Shown piece after piece: positions 31,186 to 43,641 of a stretch of DNA of 59,897 nucleotides. Every line of letters starts with the position of its first letter. The first letter of the stretch is position 1. Origin of the DNA: Deltaproteobacteria bacterium. GTDB taxonomy: Bacteria; Desulfobacterota; Binatia; UTPRO1. The notes under the pieces were generated by a model that worked only from the letters and a program-made list of their open reading frames with translations, ran no database searches and had not been told where the DNA came from. The stretch is from NCBI GenBank assembly GCA_016200545.1, contig JACQEO010000078.1, forward strand, positions 1 to 59,897, written 5' to 3'. The position numbers and the translations under genes are program-made.

Positions 31186-31917
31186 ATGGCGCTTGAAGCA
31201 AAGGCAATCCCGGCGCTCGCCGCCGAGTACGCCGGCCGTGATTCACGTGAGATCATCGCCGTCGCTCTGCGCGAATACGCGCCGGACCTCGCGATTTCGT
31301 TCAGCGGCGCGGAGGACGTCGTCCTCGTGGACATGGCGTCCAAGATCGGCGGCCGCTTCAAAGTCTTCTCGCTCGACACCGGACGCCTGCATCCGGAGAC
31401 CTACCAGTTCCTCGAGCGCGTCCGCGGCCACTACGGCATCGAGATCGAGACGTTCTTCCCGCAGCCCGAGGCGGTGCAGAAGCTGGTGCGCGAGAAGGGC
31501 CTCTTTTCCTTCTACCAGGACGGCCACAAGGAGTGCTGCGGCGTCCGCAAGGTCGAGCCGCTGGTACGCGCACTGCGGCCGCTCGCCGCGTGGGTGACCG
31601 GTCAGCGCCGGGATCAGAGCCCCGGCACGCGTGCCGAGGTGCCGGTCGTGCAGCTCGATCTGACCTTCGGCACCTCCGAGCGTCCACTCGTCAAGTTCAA
31701 TCCGATCGCCAACTGGACCTCGAAGCAGGTGTGGGCCTACATCCGGGAGCACGACGTTCCGTACAACGCGCTCCACGATCGTGGCTTCGTCTCCATCGGC
31801 TGCGAGCCCTGCACGCGTCCCGTCAATCCCGGCCAGCACGAGCGCGAGGGCCGCTGGTGGTGGGAGGAGGAGACGATGAAAGAGTGCGGCCTACACGCGG
31901 GTAACGTGCAGAAGTAG
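31186..31917 (+). CDS. cysH: adenylyl-sulfate reductase (APS-type CysH)
   Basis: This enzyme reduces activated sulfate to sulfite in sulfur assimilation, in the cytoplasm, using thioredoxin. The 243-residue protein has the PP-loop-like [16 protein letters not shown] and [12 protein letters not shown]. The cysteine pairs KECCGVRK and GCEPCTRP bind a [4Fe-4S] cluster and mark the APS-using type, whereas PAPS-using enzymes lack them. The catalytic cysteine is in ECGLH at the C-terminus. GGAG lies 7 bases before the start. The stop codon directly abuts the stop of a convergent CxxC redox protein. Confidence 0.94.
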   Translation: MALEAKAIPALAAEYAGRDSREIIAVALREYAPDLAISFSGAEDVVLVDMASKIGGRFKVFSLDTGRLHPETYQFLERVRGHYGIEIETFFPQPEAVQKLVREKGLFSFYQDGHKECCGVRKVEPLVRALRPLAAWVTGQRRDQSPGTRAEVPVVQLDLTFGTSERPLVKFNPIANWTSKQVWAYIREHDVPYNALHDRGFVSIGCEPCTRPVNPGQHEREGRWWWEEETMKECGLHAGNVQK

Positions 31918-32241
31918 CTAGATCCCGCCGACGTCGTCGGGATCGACGTCGCGGGCGCGGTCCGCGGTGCTGACGCTCTGGCCGAGACGTTGCGCGAGCT
32001 GCAGGACGCTCGTGTAGACGACCTCGCCGGCGTCGTCGCGCACGACGAAGAAGGGCGCGCGCTCGACGCCGAGGCGCTCGCCCAAGATCACGCCGGGGCT
32101 GTCGGGATTTCCCTCCTCGGCCCAGATCACCTCGTCGATGCGCTCCCAGAGCCCGCGACCGCGGAGGTATTCGGTCACCTCCTCGCACTTCCGGCAGTCG
32201 CTGCCGTCGCGGAGCTTCTTCTTCACCATAGTGATGCGCAT
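31918..32241 (-). CDS. thioredoxin-like CxxC protein
   Basis: This 107-residue protein has GSDCRKCEEVTEYLRGRG near residue 15: a CxxC at the start of a helix, as in glutaredoxins and thioredoxins. ERAPFFVVRDDAGEVVYTS resembles the cis-Pro strand and hairpin of that fold, and VLQLAQRLGQ forms a last helix. I do not recognise a named family. It is convergent with cysH with no base between the stop codons. APS reductase needs a dithiol donor, so a role as its reductant is possible but inferred from position only. Nothing suggests export. Confidence 0.65.
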   Translation of the reverse strand: MRITMVKKKLRDGSDCRKCEEVTEYLRGRGLWERIDEVIWAEEGNPDSPGVILGERLGVERAPFFVVRDDAGEVVYTSVLQLAQRLGQSVSTADRARDVDPDDVGGI

Positions 32242-32250
32242 ACGCTCGTC

Positions 32251-33504
32251 TTAACCACGGCCCTGCGATGCGGCAAGGCGGCGCCCGCGCGCCGGCGTGG
32301 GCGCGTCTGTGCGCGGCGTACCCACGCCGACAGGGCCGCTCACGGTCACGCTCGCGTAGTTCGTGCCCGGCACGATTTTCCCGAGGACGAGCGCGCGGGC
32401 GGCGCCGGTCGCGGCCGGGACGTTGCTAGCCACGCCCCAGACGGCCGCGGCGGCGAGGACCGCGAACGCCACCGCCTCGACCGCCTGCGCCGGGACGCCG
32501 AGCGCGGCGGTCGTGCGCACCGACGCGAACGGCAGCGCGGCGCGCAGCATGCCGACGAGCGTCGGATTGTCGGCGCCGCCGCCGCAGAGCACCACCTCGT
32601 CGATCGGCCCCTGCGGCAGGAGAAAGCGGCGATAGGCGTCGGCGCAACTCGCCGCGGTGAGCGCGGTGGCGGTCGCGACGAGGTCGTCGTCGGAGAGTCG
32701 ACGGCGCCGACCGGCGGTGACGAGCGCGTCGACATACGCCTCGCCGAAGAGCTCGCGGCCGGTTGATTTCGGCGGCTCGCGGCGGAACACCTCGTGGCGG
32801 AGCAGGCGCGCGACCAGGGCGTCGTCGACGCGGCCGCGCGCCGCGCGCGCGCCGCCACGATCGAGCCAATGCCGGCCGTGCGAGAGGCGGCGCACGAGAC
32901 CGTCGATCACGATGTTACCGGGACCGGTGTCGAAGGCCCGGACGTCCGCGACCCCGCGACCGGGCGGAAGGTACGTGACGTTGCCGATGCCGCCGAGATT
33001 CTGCACCGCGCGGGCGCGCCGGGTGTCGCGGAAGAGCGCAGCGTGCACGAACGGCACCAGCGGCGCGCCTTGGCCGCCGGCCGCGACGTCGGCCGGACGG
33101 AAGTCGGCGACGGTGGTGAGACCGGTGCGGACGGCAACGATCGCCGCCTCGCCGAGCTGCAACGTGACGCGCGCACCCGCCGGATCGTGGTGCACGGTGT
33201 GTCCGTGACACCCGACGAGGTCGATGGATCGCGCGCGTGCGCGCCGGCGGAGAGCCGAGACCGCTGCGGCGAAGCGCTCGCCGAGCGCGCCGCCGAGGGC
33301 GGCGATCTCCGCCGCGGGCACCGCCGCGCCGCCGGCGACGCGCAGCAGTCGGCGGCGCATCGCCGGCGGGTACGGCGTGGTCGCGAACGTCTCGAGCGTC
33401 GCGCGCAGCGCGATCCCATGCCGACGCACGCTCACCACCGCCGCGTCGACGCCGTCGCACGACGTACCCGACATCAACCCGATCACTCGGAGACGCGTCC
33501 GCAC
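32251..33504 (-). CDS. anmK: 1,6-anhydro-N-acetylmuramic acid kinase
   Basis: AnmK hydrolyses and phosphorylates 1,6-anhydroMurNAc, released from recycled murein, to MurNAc-6-phosphate. The 417-residue protein has the ATPase-fold loops VIGLMSGTSCDGVDAAVV, VGCHGHTVHHDP, VQNLGGIGNVTYL, DTGPGNIVID and VVLCGGGADNPTL. The GTG at 33504 has a strong ribosome site (AGGAGCAGGA). It lies only about 3 kb from amgK-murU, so three recycling enzymes are grouped here. In Pseudomonas the phosphatase MupP links the AnmK product to AmgK; no such gene is in the window. Confidence 0.94.
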   Translation of the reverse strand: MRTRLRVIGLMSGTSCDGVDAAVVSVRRHGIALRATLETFATTPYPPAMRRRLLRVAGGAAVPAAEIAALGGALGERFAAAVSALRRRARARSIDLVGCHGHTVHHDPAGARVTLQLGEAAIVAVRTGLTTVADFRPADVAAGGQGAPLVPFVHAALFRDTRRARAVQNLGGIGNVTYLPPGRGVADVRAFDTGPGNIVIDGLVRRLSHGRHWLDRGGARAARGRVDDALVARLLRHEVFRREPPKSTGRELFGEAYVDALVTAGRRRRLSDDDLVATATALTAASCADAYRRFLLPQGPIDEVVLCGGGADNPTLVGMLRAALPFASVRTTAALGVPAQAVEAVAFAVLAAAAVWGVASNVPAATGAARALVLGKIVPGTNYASVTVSGPVGVGTPRTDAPTPARGRRLAASQGRG

Positions 33505-33673
33505 TCCTGCTCCTGCTCGTCGCCGCAGCCGGCAACGTTGCCGCTCCCGGGTGAGGACGAGCGCGCCGGTCGCTGGGCGGACGCGACAAGGTCCGAGTGC
33601 GGCATCCACGCCGCGCTCGTGGGCGTTCCCGTCACGCGCTGACCCTTCCGCGCGCGGCGCCGGGCAAAAGAAA

Positions 33674-33703
33674 GGGGAGCCCGTTCGTCGAACGTGGCTC
33701 CCC
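33674..33703 (-). terminator. intrinsic terminator of the SCP2 gene
   Basis: GGGGAGCC-CGTTCG pairs with CGAACG-GGCTCCCC almost perfectly (one bulge). On the minus strand it is followed by TTTCTTTT. It lies 24 bases after the SCP2 stop codon. Confidence 0.8.
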
Positions 33704-33726
33704 GCGGTGGATCGTCGTCCGCGCGC

Positions 33727-34068
33727 TCAGCTCATCGGGAAGAGCTGCGCCATCTTCATCGCCAACCCCATGTCGCCGGCGATCTTGAGCTTGCCGCTCA
33801 TGAACGCCATCTGCGGGTTCAGCTTGCCGTTCGCCATGTCGAGGTAATCGGCGGCAGCCATGGTAATGGTGATGTTCGGCGACGCGTGCGCGCCGTCGGC
33901 GACGGCCAACTTGCCATCGTCGATCGCGAGATTGTACTTGCCGCCGCCGTCACCAGTGAGATCGAACTGGTAGACGGCCTTCATGCCCTTTGCGGCGCCC
34001 GCGTTGAAGCGGTTGGGCATCTCTTTGAACACATCTGGAACGTTCGTGGCCTGCGGACGGTCTGCCAT
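33727..34068 (-). CDS. SCP2 sterol-binding domain protein
   Basis: The 113-residue protein is a single SCP2 domain: FNAGAAKGMKAVYQFDLTG, YNLAIDDGKLAVADG, NITITMAAADYLDMANGKLN and QMAFMSGKLKIAGDMGLAMK, close to the family consensus. Such proteins bind lipids in a hydrophobic tunnel and may carry acyl-CoA or sterols. The gene has its own predicted promoter and a strong terminator, so it is probably expressed alone and perhaps highly. Cargo unknown. Confidence 0.9.
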   Translation of the reverse strand: MADRPQATNVPDVFKEMPNRFNAGAAKGMKAVYQFDLTGDGGGKYNLAIDDGKLAVADGAHASPNITITMAAADYLDMANGKLNPQMAFMSGKLKIAGDMGLAMKMAQLFPMS

Positions 34069-34115
34069 TGGGGCTCCCTCCCTTTGGGGATGTGGTGGTG
34101 GATTTTCCTCGCGGG

Positions 34116-34144
34116 TCCATATCTAACGCGTTCCATAGAGTCAA
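34116..34144 (-). promoter_or_regulatory. promoter of the SCP2 gene
   Basis: TTGACT (34144-34139), 17 bases, then TATGGA (34121-34116) on the minus strand. The -35 box overlaps the end of the upstream hydrolase gene. Confidence 0.5.
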
Positions 34145-34923
34145 AGGGGGTCCGGGTCGTCGTCGTCATCGAGGAGGGCGAGGAGCTCGGCACCAACCGT
34201 CTGCACGACCCAGCGATGCACGTCGTCGGCGAGCGCCTCCCATCCGGGCTCGAGGATTGCGAAGTGGCCACGCCCGGGATAGGCGCGGCGCGTCCAGCCG
34301 AAGCGCGCCGCCAGCGCCGCCAGCGCCGCGTCAGGCGCGATCGCGTCGCGCTCGCCGCCGAGAACGAGCCCGGGCACGTCGAGCCGTGCCGGCAAGCGCG
34401 TGCGCCCCGACGCGATCGCACGAAACGTCGCGCCCGAATCGGCGCGGAGCCGATCCCGCACCGCCAGCGCACCGCCAAGAAACGCGCGCGCACCGGCGCC
34501 GCGCGGTGGGGACACGCGCGCTCCCGCGAGGCGGGCGCGCCAGAACTGCGGCCAGGCGAAGATCCCCCGCCCCGAGGCGGCCTGCGACGGCGGAGCAACC
34601 GGCGCGATCGCCACGATCGCCGGAACTGTCCCGCGCTGTGCGCAGGACGCTGCGGCGAGGACGCCGACGTCGTGGGCGACGATCACGGGCGCCGCCGGCA
34701 GCGCGCGCATGACGTCGTCGAGGGCACACGCTGCCGCGGTGGCGGGCACCGTCGTCAGGGACGGCGCCCACGACTCCCAGCCGCGGTGGGCGAGGTAGGC
34801 AGCGAACGGTTCCCAAATCCAGCTGTCCGTCCACAACCCGTGGAGCAGCAGCAACGGATGGTGGAACTTCGCCGACTCCGGCCGGGTGATCTCGACGCGG
34901 AGCCCGCCGACGTGAGTGCGCAT
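34141..34923 (-). CDS. alpha/beta hydrolase with aspartate nucleophile
   Basis: This 260-residue alpha/beta hydrolase has the oxyanion motif LLLHGLWTDSW near residue 25. At the nucleophile elbow VIVAHDVGVLAA (near 100), the usual serine is Asp (HDVG), as in haloalkane dehalogenases and epoxide hydrolases. The acid is probably in GGERDAIAP and the histidine in PGRGHFAIL. The C-terminal tail is unusually acidic (DDDDDPDPL). It may therefore hydrolyse epoxides or halides and not esters. No transport or pathway gene nearby indicates the substrate. No strong ribosome site is visible. Confidence 0.72.
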   Translation of the reverse strand: MRTHVGGLRVEITRPESAKFHHPLLLLHGLWTDSWIWEPFAAYLAHRGWESWAPSLTTVPATAAACALDDVMRALPAAPVIVAHDVGVLAAASCAQRGTVPAIVAIAPVAPPSQAASGRGIFAWPQFWRARLAGARVSPPRGAGARAFLGGALAVRDRLRADSGATFRAIASGRTRLPARLDVPGLVLGGERDAIAPDAALAALAARFGWTRRAYPGRGHFAILEPGWEALADDVHRWVVQTVGAELLALLDDDDDPDPL

Positions 34924-34936
34924 GAGCGTATGAAAT

Positions 34937-34976
34937 GAAAAAAGCCCTTCAACGAGAACGTCAAAGGGCCTTTTTC
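34937..34976 (-). terminator. terminator of the basic-peptide gene, possibly bidirectional
   Basis: GCCCTT (34944-34949) pairs with AAGGGC (34964-34969). The stem is flanked by A6 on the left and T5 on the right, so it has a T-run on both strands. It lies 86 bases after the stop codon of the 27-residue peptide gene. Confidence 0.8.
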
Positions 34977-35061
34977 GTTAGAGCCCGGGGGCTCTACATC
35001 TCGCCTGAGTTGCGGAGCTACAAGTTAGAAACTCTTTCGCTGAGTCGTGATCGGAACGAAA

Positions 35062-35145
35062 CTACTTCTTCTTCTTGGCTCCGCCCTTCTTGGCGGGAGC
35101 TTTCTTCTTGGCCTTGCTCTTCGATGCTTTCTTCTTGGCTGCCAT
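35062..35145 (-). CDS. 27-residue lysine/alanine-rich peptide
   Basis: This very short gene encodes 27 residues: 14 Lys, 7 Ala, 2 Ser, 2 Gly, 1 Pro and the initial Met, with no acidic residue. It begins MAAKKKASKSK and ends in four lysines. The composition resembles histone H1 tails and bacterial nucleic-acid-binding tails such as AlgP or chlamydial Hc1. Support that it is a gene: a near-perfect ribosome site (GGGAGGTG, 5 bases before ATG), a strong promoter (35250-35279) and a good terminator (34937-34976), so it is transcribed alone. It may compact DNA or bind RNA or ribosomes. Function inferred from composition only; the overlapping longer frames have no such signals. Confidence 0.75.
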   Translation of the reverse strand: MAAKKKASKSKAKKKAPAKKGGAKKKK

Positions 35146-35249
35146 AGGCACCTCCCTCAACGGCTACGTTCACTGCGTTCTGGTTTTGGTTTCGCTCAGG
35201 CGAGCGCTCCCCCAACCCACTCTTCCTCCACCACCCCTCAACGCCGCGC

Positions 35250-35279
35250 ATCATAGGGAATACCCGTTAGAGCTGTCAA
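35250..35279 (-). promoter_or_regulatory. strong promoter of the basic-peptide gene
   Basis: On the minus strand a perfect TTGACA (35279-35274), 18 bases, then TATGAT (35255-35250, five of six). Transcription would begin near 35243, leaving a leader of about 98 bases before the peptide start codon. Confidence 0.7.
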
Positions 35280-35359
35280 GAGAAAAATCACATTTTGCTT
35301 CTGTTTTCGCGAGAAGAATCAGGGTGATGCCTACCTGGTTCGAGGTTCTAAAATGCCGT

Positions 35360-37912
<2,553 letters not shown>

Positions 37913-37916
<4 letters not shown>

Positions 37917-38299
37917 GCCTCCTCCTCGCCGGAGATCAGCGCATCGTACTCGTCCGCGTCCAAGAGCGTGTCGAGCTCCGTGTCGTCGTTGAGCTCGATC
38001 TCGATGAGCCACCCCTCGTGGTACGGATCCTCGTTCACGATGTTGGGATGATCGTCGAGCTCGGTGTTGATCGCGACCACCTGACCGGTGATCGGCGCGA
38101 TCAGCTCGTTGACCGTCTTCACCGACTCGAGCTCACCGAACGATTGTCCCTTTTCGACTTCATCGCCGACGTCGGGAAGCTCAACGGCGATGATCTCGCC
38201 GAGCTCGTCCTGCGCATGCTCGGAGATACCGAGATGCGCGCGCGATCCCTCCACGCGAAGCCAGAGATGATCCTGCGTGAACTTCAACGTATCCGCCAT
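37913..38299 (-). CDS. gcvH: glycine cleavage system H protein
   Basis: GcvH carries the aminomethyl group on a lipoyl lysine between the P, T and L proteins of glycine cleavage. The 128-residue protein has LWLRVEGSRAHLGISEHAQ, GEIIAVELPDVGDEV, the lipoyl site ESVKTVNEL (Lys near 61), and NPDPYHEGW-like DPYHEGWLIEIEL. A ribosome site GAGG lies 8 bases upstream. No gcvP, gcvT or lipoate gene is nearby, so the other parts must be elsewhere, or this H protein serves lipoate transfer. It begins the gcvH-pcm operon. Confidence 0.95.
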
Positions 38300-38343
38300 C
38301 TGCGGTACCTCATCTGCACGTCGCCGGGACGCGACCGCTGTTC

Positions 38344-38371
38344 CTTATAGGTCTCGTCTTTTCGCTGTCAA
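38344..38371 (-). promoter_or_regulatory. strong promoter of gcvH-pcm
   Basis: A perfect TTGACA (38371-38366), 16 bases, then TATAAG (38349-38344) on the minus strand, about 45 bases before the gcvH start codon. Confidence 0.72.
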
Positions 38372-38396
38372 GCGAACTTCCGTCGCGTGCAAGACG

Positions 38397-38436
38397 AGAA
38401 GAGCCGGCTCACGCGGGTGCGCCAGCCGGCTCTTCT
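38397..38436 (-). terminator. large hairpin downstream of nrdJ
   Basis: A 13-base perfect stem (38397-38409 with 38424-38436, arms AGAAGAGCCGGCT and its complement) encloses a 14-base loop. It lies between the nrdJ stop and the gcvH promoter and would separate the two units. There is no strong T-run, only CGTCTTG. Confidence 0.6.
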
Positions 38437-38574
38437 CTCCCCCGCCCCCCAACCACACCGAGACAGCAGGATCCTACGACCACTACCGCACGCCCCCCGA
38501 TCCCTCGCCTCTCCGCGCCGTCACCGCACGTGGCGGCGAACGACGGTGGACCTATCGCCGGTGCGACGAGCCGC

Positions 38575-41349
<2,775 letters not shown>

Positions 41350-41422
41350 CGCCGGCCCCTCCCCGTCATGGCTCGCCTTCCGGCGCGCCCCGCCCCGTTT
41401 GCTGTGTTTTCGATCGATCATC

Positions 41423-41479
41423 TACAAGATGTTGTAGGAGACCGGCGGTACGTACACAACTTGTAGGAACGTTGTCAAG
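41423..41479 (-). promoter_or_regulatory. two NrdR-like boxes over the nrdJ promoter
   Basis: Box 1 (41423-41438) is CTACAA-GATG-TTGTAG, a perfect palindrome. Box 2 (41455-41470) begins ACACAA and matches the NrdR consensus at 10 of 16 positions, as does box 1. The boxes start 32 bases apart, exactly three helical turns, the arrangement NrdR needs. A TTGACA (-35, 41479-41474) lies just upstream of box 2, with no good -10. NrdR is the ATP/dATP-sensing repressor of ribonucleotide reductases; its gene is not in the window. Confidence 0.72.
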
Positions 41480-41551
41480 AAGAAAATGACGAGATGGTGA
41501 ACACCGCGTGAACGACGCCGTAACCCCGCGGCTGTGCTAGAGACGGCACCC

Positions 41552-42004
41552 ATGGAGTCGAGACGCGCGCCGACCGCCGTCCGCAGCCTCCTCGAGCACT
41601 GCCTCGATCGTGTCGCCGGGGAGCCCGGCGCGACTGCGATCTGGCGCGTGTGGGAGGGCGCCGTCGGCCCGCAGATCGCGCGCCGCGCCCAGCCGATCCG
41701 GCTGCGTAGGCGGACGCTCGTCGTCGCGGTCTCGAGCGCACCGTGGATGCAGGAGCTTCAGCTCTTGAAACGCACCATCCTGACCGAGCTGAACACTCGC
41801 CTCGCGACGCCGATGATCGCCGATCTGTTTTTCGTCTTGGGGGCGACGCCGGATGTCGCGGGCGACGCACCCGCTCCCGTGCGCCCTCCGCCACGCACCT
41901 GCCCGCCGCCACCCGCGACCGGCGACCTCGCAGCCCTTCCCGAACCGCTGCGCGCCTGCTTCGACGGGATCGCGCGCGCCTGGCAGCGGCGGGCGCACTC
42001 GTGA
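41552..42004 (+). CDS. dciA: DciA-type helicase loader (DUF721)
   Basis: DciA proteins help load the replicative helicase DnaB in bacteria that lack DnaC or DnaI. The 150-residue protein has the DUF721 core: IWRVWEGAVGPQIARRAQPI, LRRRTLVVAVSSAPWMQELQ and LLKRTILTELNTRL (residues about 25-95). A Pro-rich linker and short helical tail follow. A GTG at 41534 is an alternative start; neither has a clear ribosome site. The stop overlaps the next gene (GTGA), starting a four-gene chain. Confidence 0.82.
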   Translation: MESRRAPTAVRSLLEHCLDRVAGEPGATAIWRVWEGAVGPQIARRAQPIRLRRRTLVVAVSSAPWMQELQLLKRTILTELNTRLATPMIADLFFVLGATPDVAGDAPAPVRPPPRTCPPPPATGDLAALPEPLRACFDGIARAWQRRAHS

Positions 42005-42861
42005 CGGCGGCGCGCGACGCGGTCGCGGACGTCGACACGCTGCGCCTACACTATCTCGATTGGGGAACCGCCGGCCTGCCGCCGCTCCTCTGCCTGCATG
42101 GCATCACGCAGACCGCGCACAGCTGGGACGAGGTCGCCCCCGCGCTCGCGCGCACGCACCACGTGCGCGCCCTCGATCAGCGCGGCCACGGCGACTCGAG
42201 CTGGGCCGCCGACGGTGATTACCGCATCGAGACCCAGAGTCGCGATGTCGAGGCATTTCTCAAAACGGTCGTCGGCGGGCCCGCGGTGCTGGTCGCGCTC
42301 TCGATGGGCGGTCTGAACGCGATGACGCTCGCCGCGCGCGCGCCGGCGCTGGTGCGCGCCCTCGTCGTCGTCGACATCGCGCCCCAGGTCGAGCGCAAGG
42401 GCGTCGAGCACATCCGCCAGTTCGTCACCGCCAACGACGAGCTCGACACGTTCGAGGACTTCGTCGCGCGCGCCCACGCCTTCAACCCGCGTCGCTCGCT
42501 CGCGAACATCCGCGATCGCCTGCGCCACAACCTCCGCCAGCTGCCGAACGGACGCTGGACGTGGAAGTACGACCCGGCGCTGCGCGACCCCGCCCGTGCC
42601 GCCGGCGACGTCACCAGCCTCTGGGACCGCGTGCGCGCGATCCACTGCCCCGTTCTGATCATCCGCGGCGGCGAGAGCGACGTGCTGGCACCCGAAACCG
42701 CGGCGCGCCTCGGCGGCCTGGTGCACGCCGAGGTGCGGACGGTGGCGGGCGCGGGGCATTCCGTGATGGGCGACAACCCGAGCGGCTTCCTCGCGGCCAT
42801 CGAGCCCTTCCTCGCGACGCTGCGCGGCGTCACGCGCCCCGCAATGCCGCGGCGCGGGTGA
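42001..42861 (+). CDS. alpha/beta hydrolase (serine type)
   Basis: The 286-residue protein is a typical alpha/beta hydrolase: oxyanion motif LLCLHGITQTAHSW near residue 32, DQRGHGDSS, the serine elbow VALSMGGLNAM near 103, the acid in RGGESDVLAPE, and the histidine in VAGAGHSVMGDNP. Its GTG start overlaps the dciA stop and its stop overlaps the ABC ATPase start, so it is translated with them. The substrate is unknown; no link between an esterase and the transporter is obvious. Confidence 0.82.
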   Translation: MTAARDAVADVDTLRLHYLDWGTAGLPPLLCLHGITQTAHSWDEVAPALARTHHVRALDQRGHGDSSWAADGDYRIETQSRDVEAFLKTVVGGPAVLVALSMGGLNAMTLAARAPALVRALVVVDIAPQVERKGVEHIRQFVTANDELDTFEDFVARAHAFNPRRSLANIRDRLRHNLRQLPNGRWTWKYDPALRDPARAAGDVTSLWDRVRAIHCPVLIIRGGESDVLAPETAARLGGLVHAEVRTVAGAGHSVMGDNPSGFLAAIEPFLATLRGVTRPAMPRRG

Positions 42862-43634
42862 TCGAGCTCCAACAGCTGACGAAGCAGTACGGCGCGAGCG
42901 TCGTCGTCGACCGCCTGTCGCTCACCGTCGCGCGCGGCGAACTCCTCGTCCTCCTCGGCGGCTCGGGTAGCGGCAAGACGACGACCCTCAAGATGATCAA
43001 CCGCCTCGTCGAGCCGAGCGCGGGGCGGGTGCTGATCGACGGCGCGGACGTCGCCGCCGTACCCGCCGCCGCGCTCCGCCGCCGCATCGGCTACGCCTTC
43101 CAGCAGGTCGGCCTGTTCCCGCACTTGAGCATCGCGGAGAACGTCGGCATCACGCCGACCTTGCTCGGCTGGGATCCCGCGCGCATCGTCGCGCGCGTCG
43201 ACGCGCTCCTCGAGCTCGTCGAGCTCGATCCCGCAACTTACCGCGAGCGCCGCCCCTCGGAGCTCTCGGGCGGACAGCAGCAACGCGTCGGGGTCGCGCG
43301 CGCCCTCGCTGCCGAGCCCGCGGTGCTGCTCCTCGACGAGCCCTTCGGCGCCCTCGATCCGCTGACGCGCGATCGCCTCCAGCAGTCGCTCGCCGTCATC
43401 CGCGCCCGGCTCGCGGTGACGATCGTCTTCGTCACGCACGACATGGTCGAGGCCCTCCTCGTCGGCGACCGCATCGCAGTGCTGCGCGACGGGCATCTGC
43501 TGCAGCTCGGCACGCCCGCGGAGTTGCTGCGCCGTCCCGCCGACGACTACGTCGCGCAGCTCATGGACACCCCGCTGCGCCACGGCCGGACGGTCGAGGC
43601 GCTCGCCCGCGACGATCCGGAGCGCGGCCGATGA
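42858..43634 (+). CDS. glycine betaine/choline-type ABC transporter ATPase
   Basis: This 258-residue ATPase energises the permease encoded 7 bases downstream. It shows Walker A GGSGSGKTTTLKMINRL, Q-loop GYAFQQVGLFPHL, signature LSGGQQQRVGVARAL, Walker B VLLLDEPFGALDP, and the switch histidine in VFVTHDM. The MINRL and AENVGITPTLLGWD segments are typical of the OpuCA/ProV osmoprotectant group. It lacks the C-terminal CBS domains of many OpuCA proteins. The start is a GTG overlapping the hydrolase stop. Confidence 0.93.
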   Translation: MIELQQLTKQYGASVVVDRLSLTVARGELLVLLGGSGSGKTTTLKMINRLVEPSAGRVLIDGADVAAVPAAALRRRIGYAFQQVGLFPHLSIAENVGITPTLLGWDPARIVARVDALLELVELDPATYRERRPSELSGGQQQRVGVARALAAEPAVLLLDEPFGALDPLTRDRLQQSLAVIRARLAVTIVFVTHDMVEALLVGDRIAVLRDGHLLQLGTPAELLRRPADDYVAQLMDTPLRHGRTVEALARDDPERGR

Positions 43635-43641
43635 GCGCGGC

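Noticed and set aside
35018..35254. Longer frames on both strands over the basic-peptide gene.
   Set aside because: They lack ribosome sites; the 27-codon frame alone has promoter, ribosome site and terminator in agreement.
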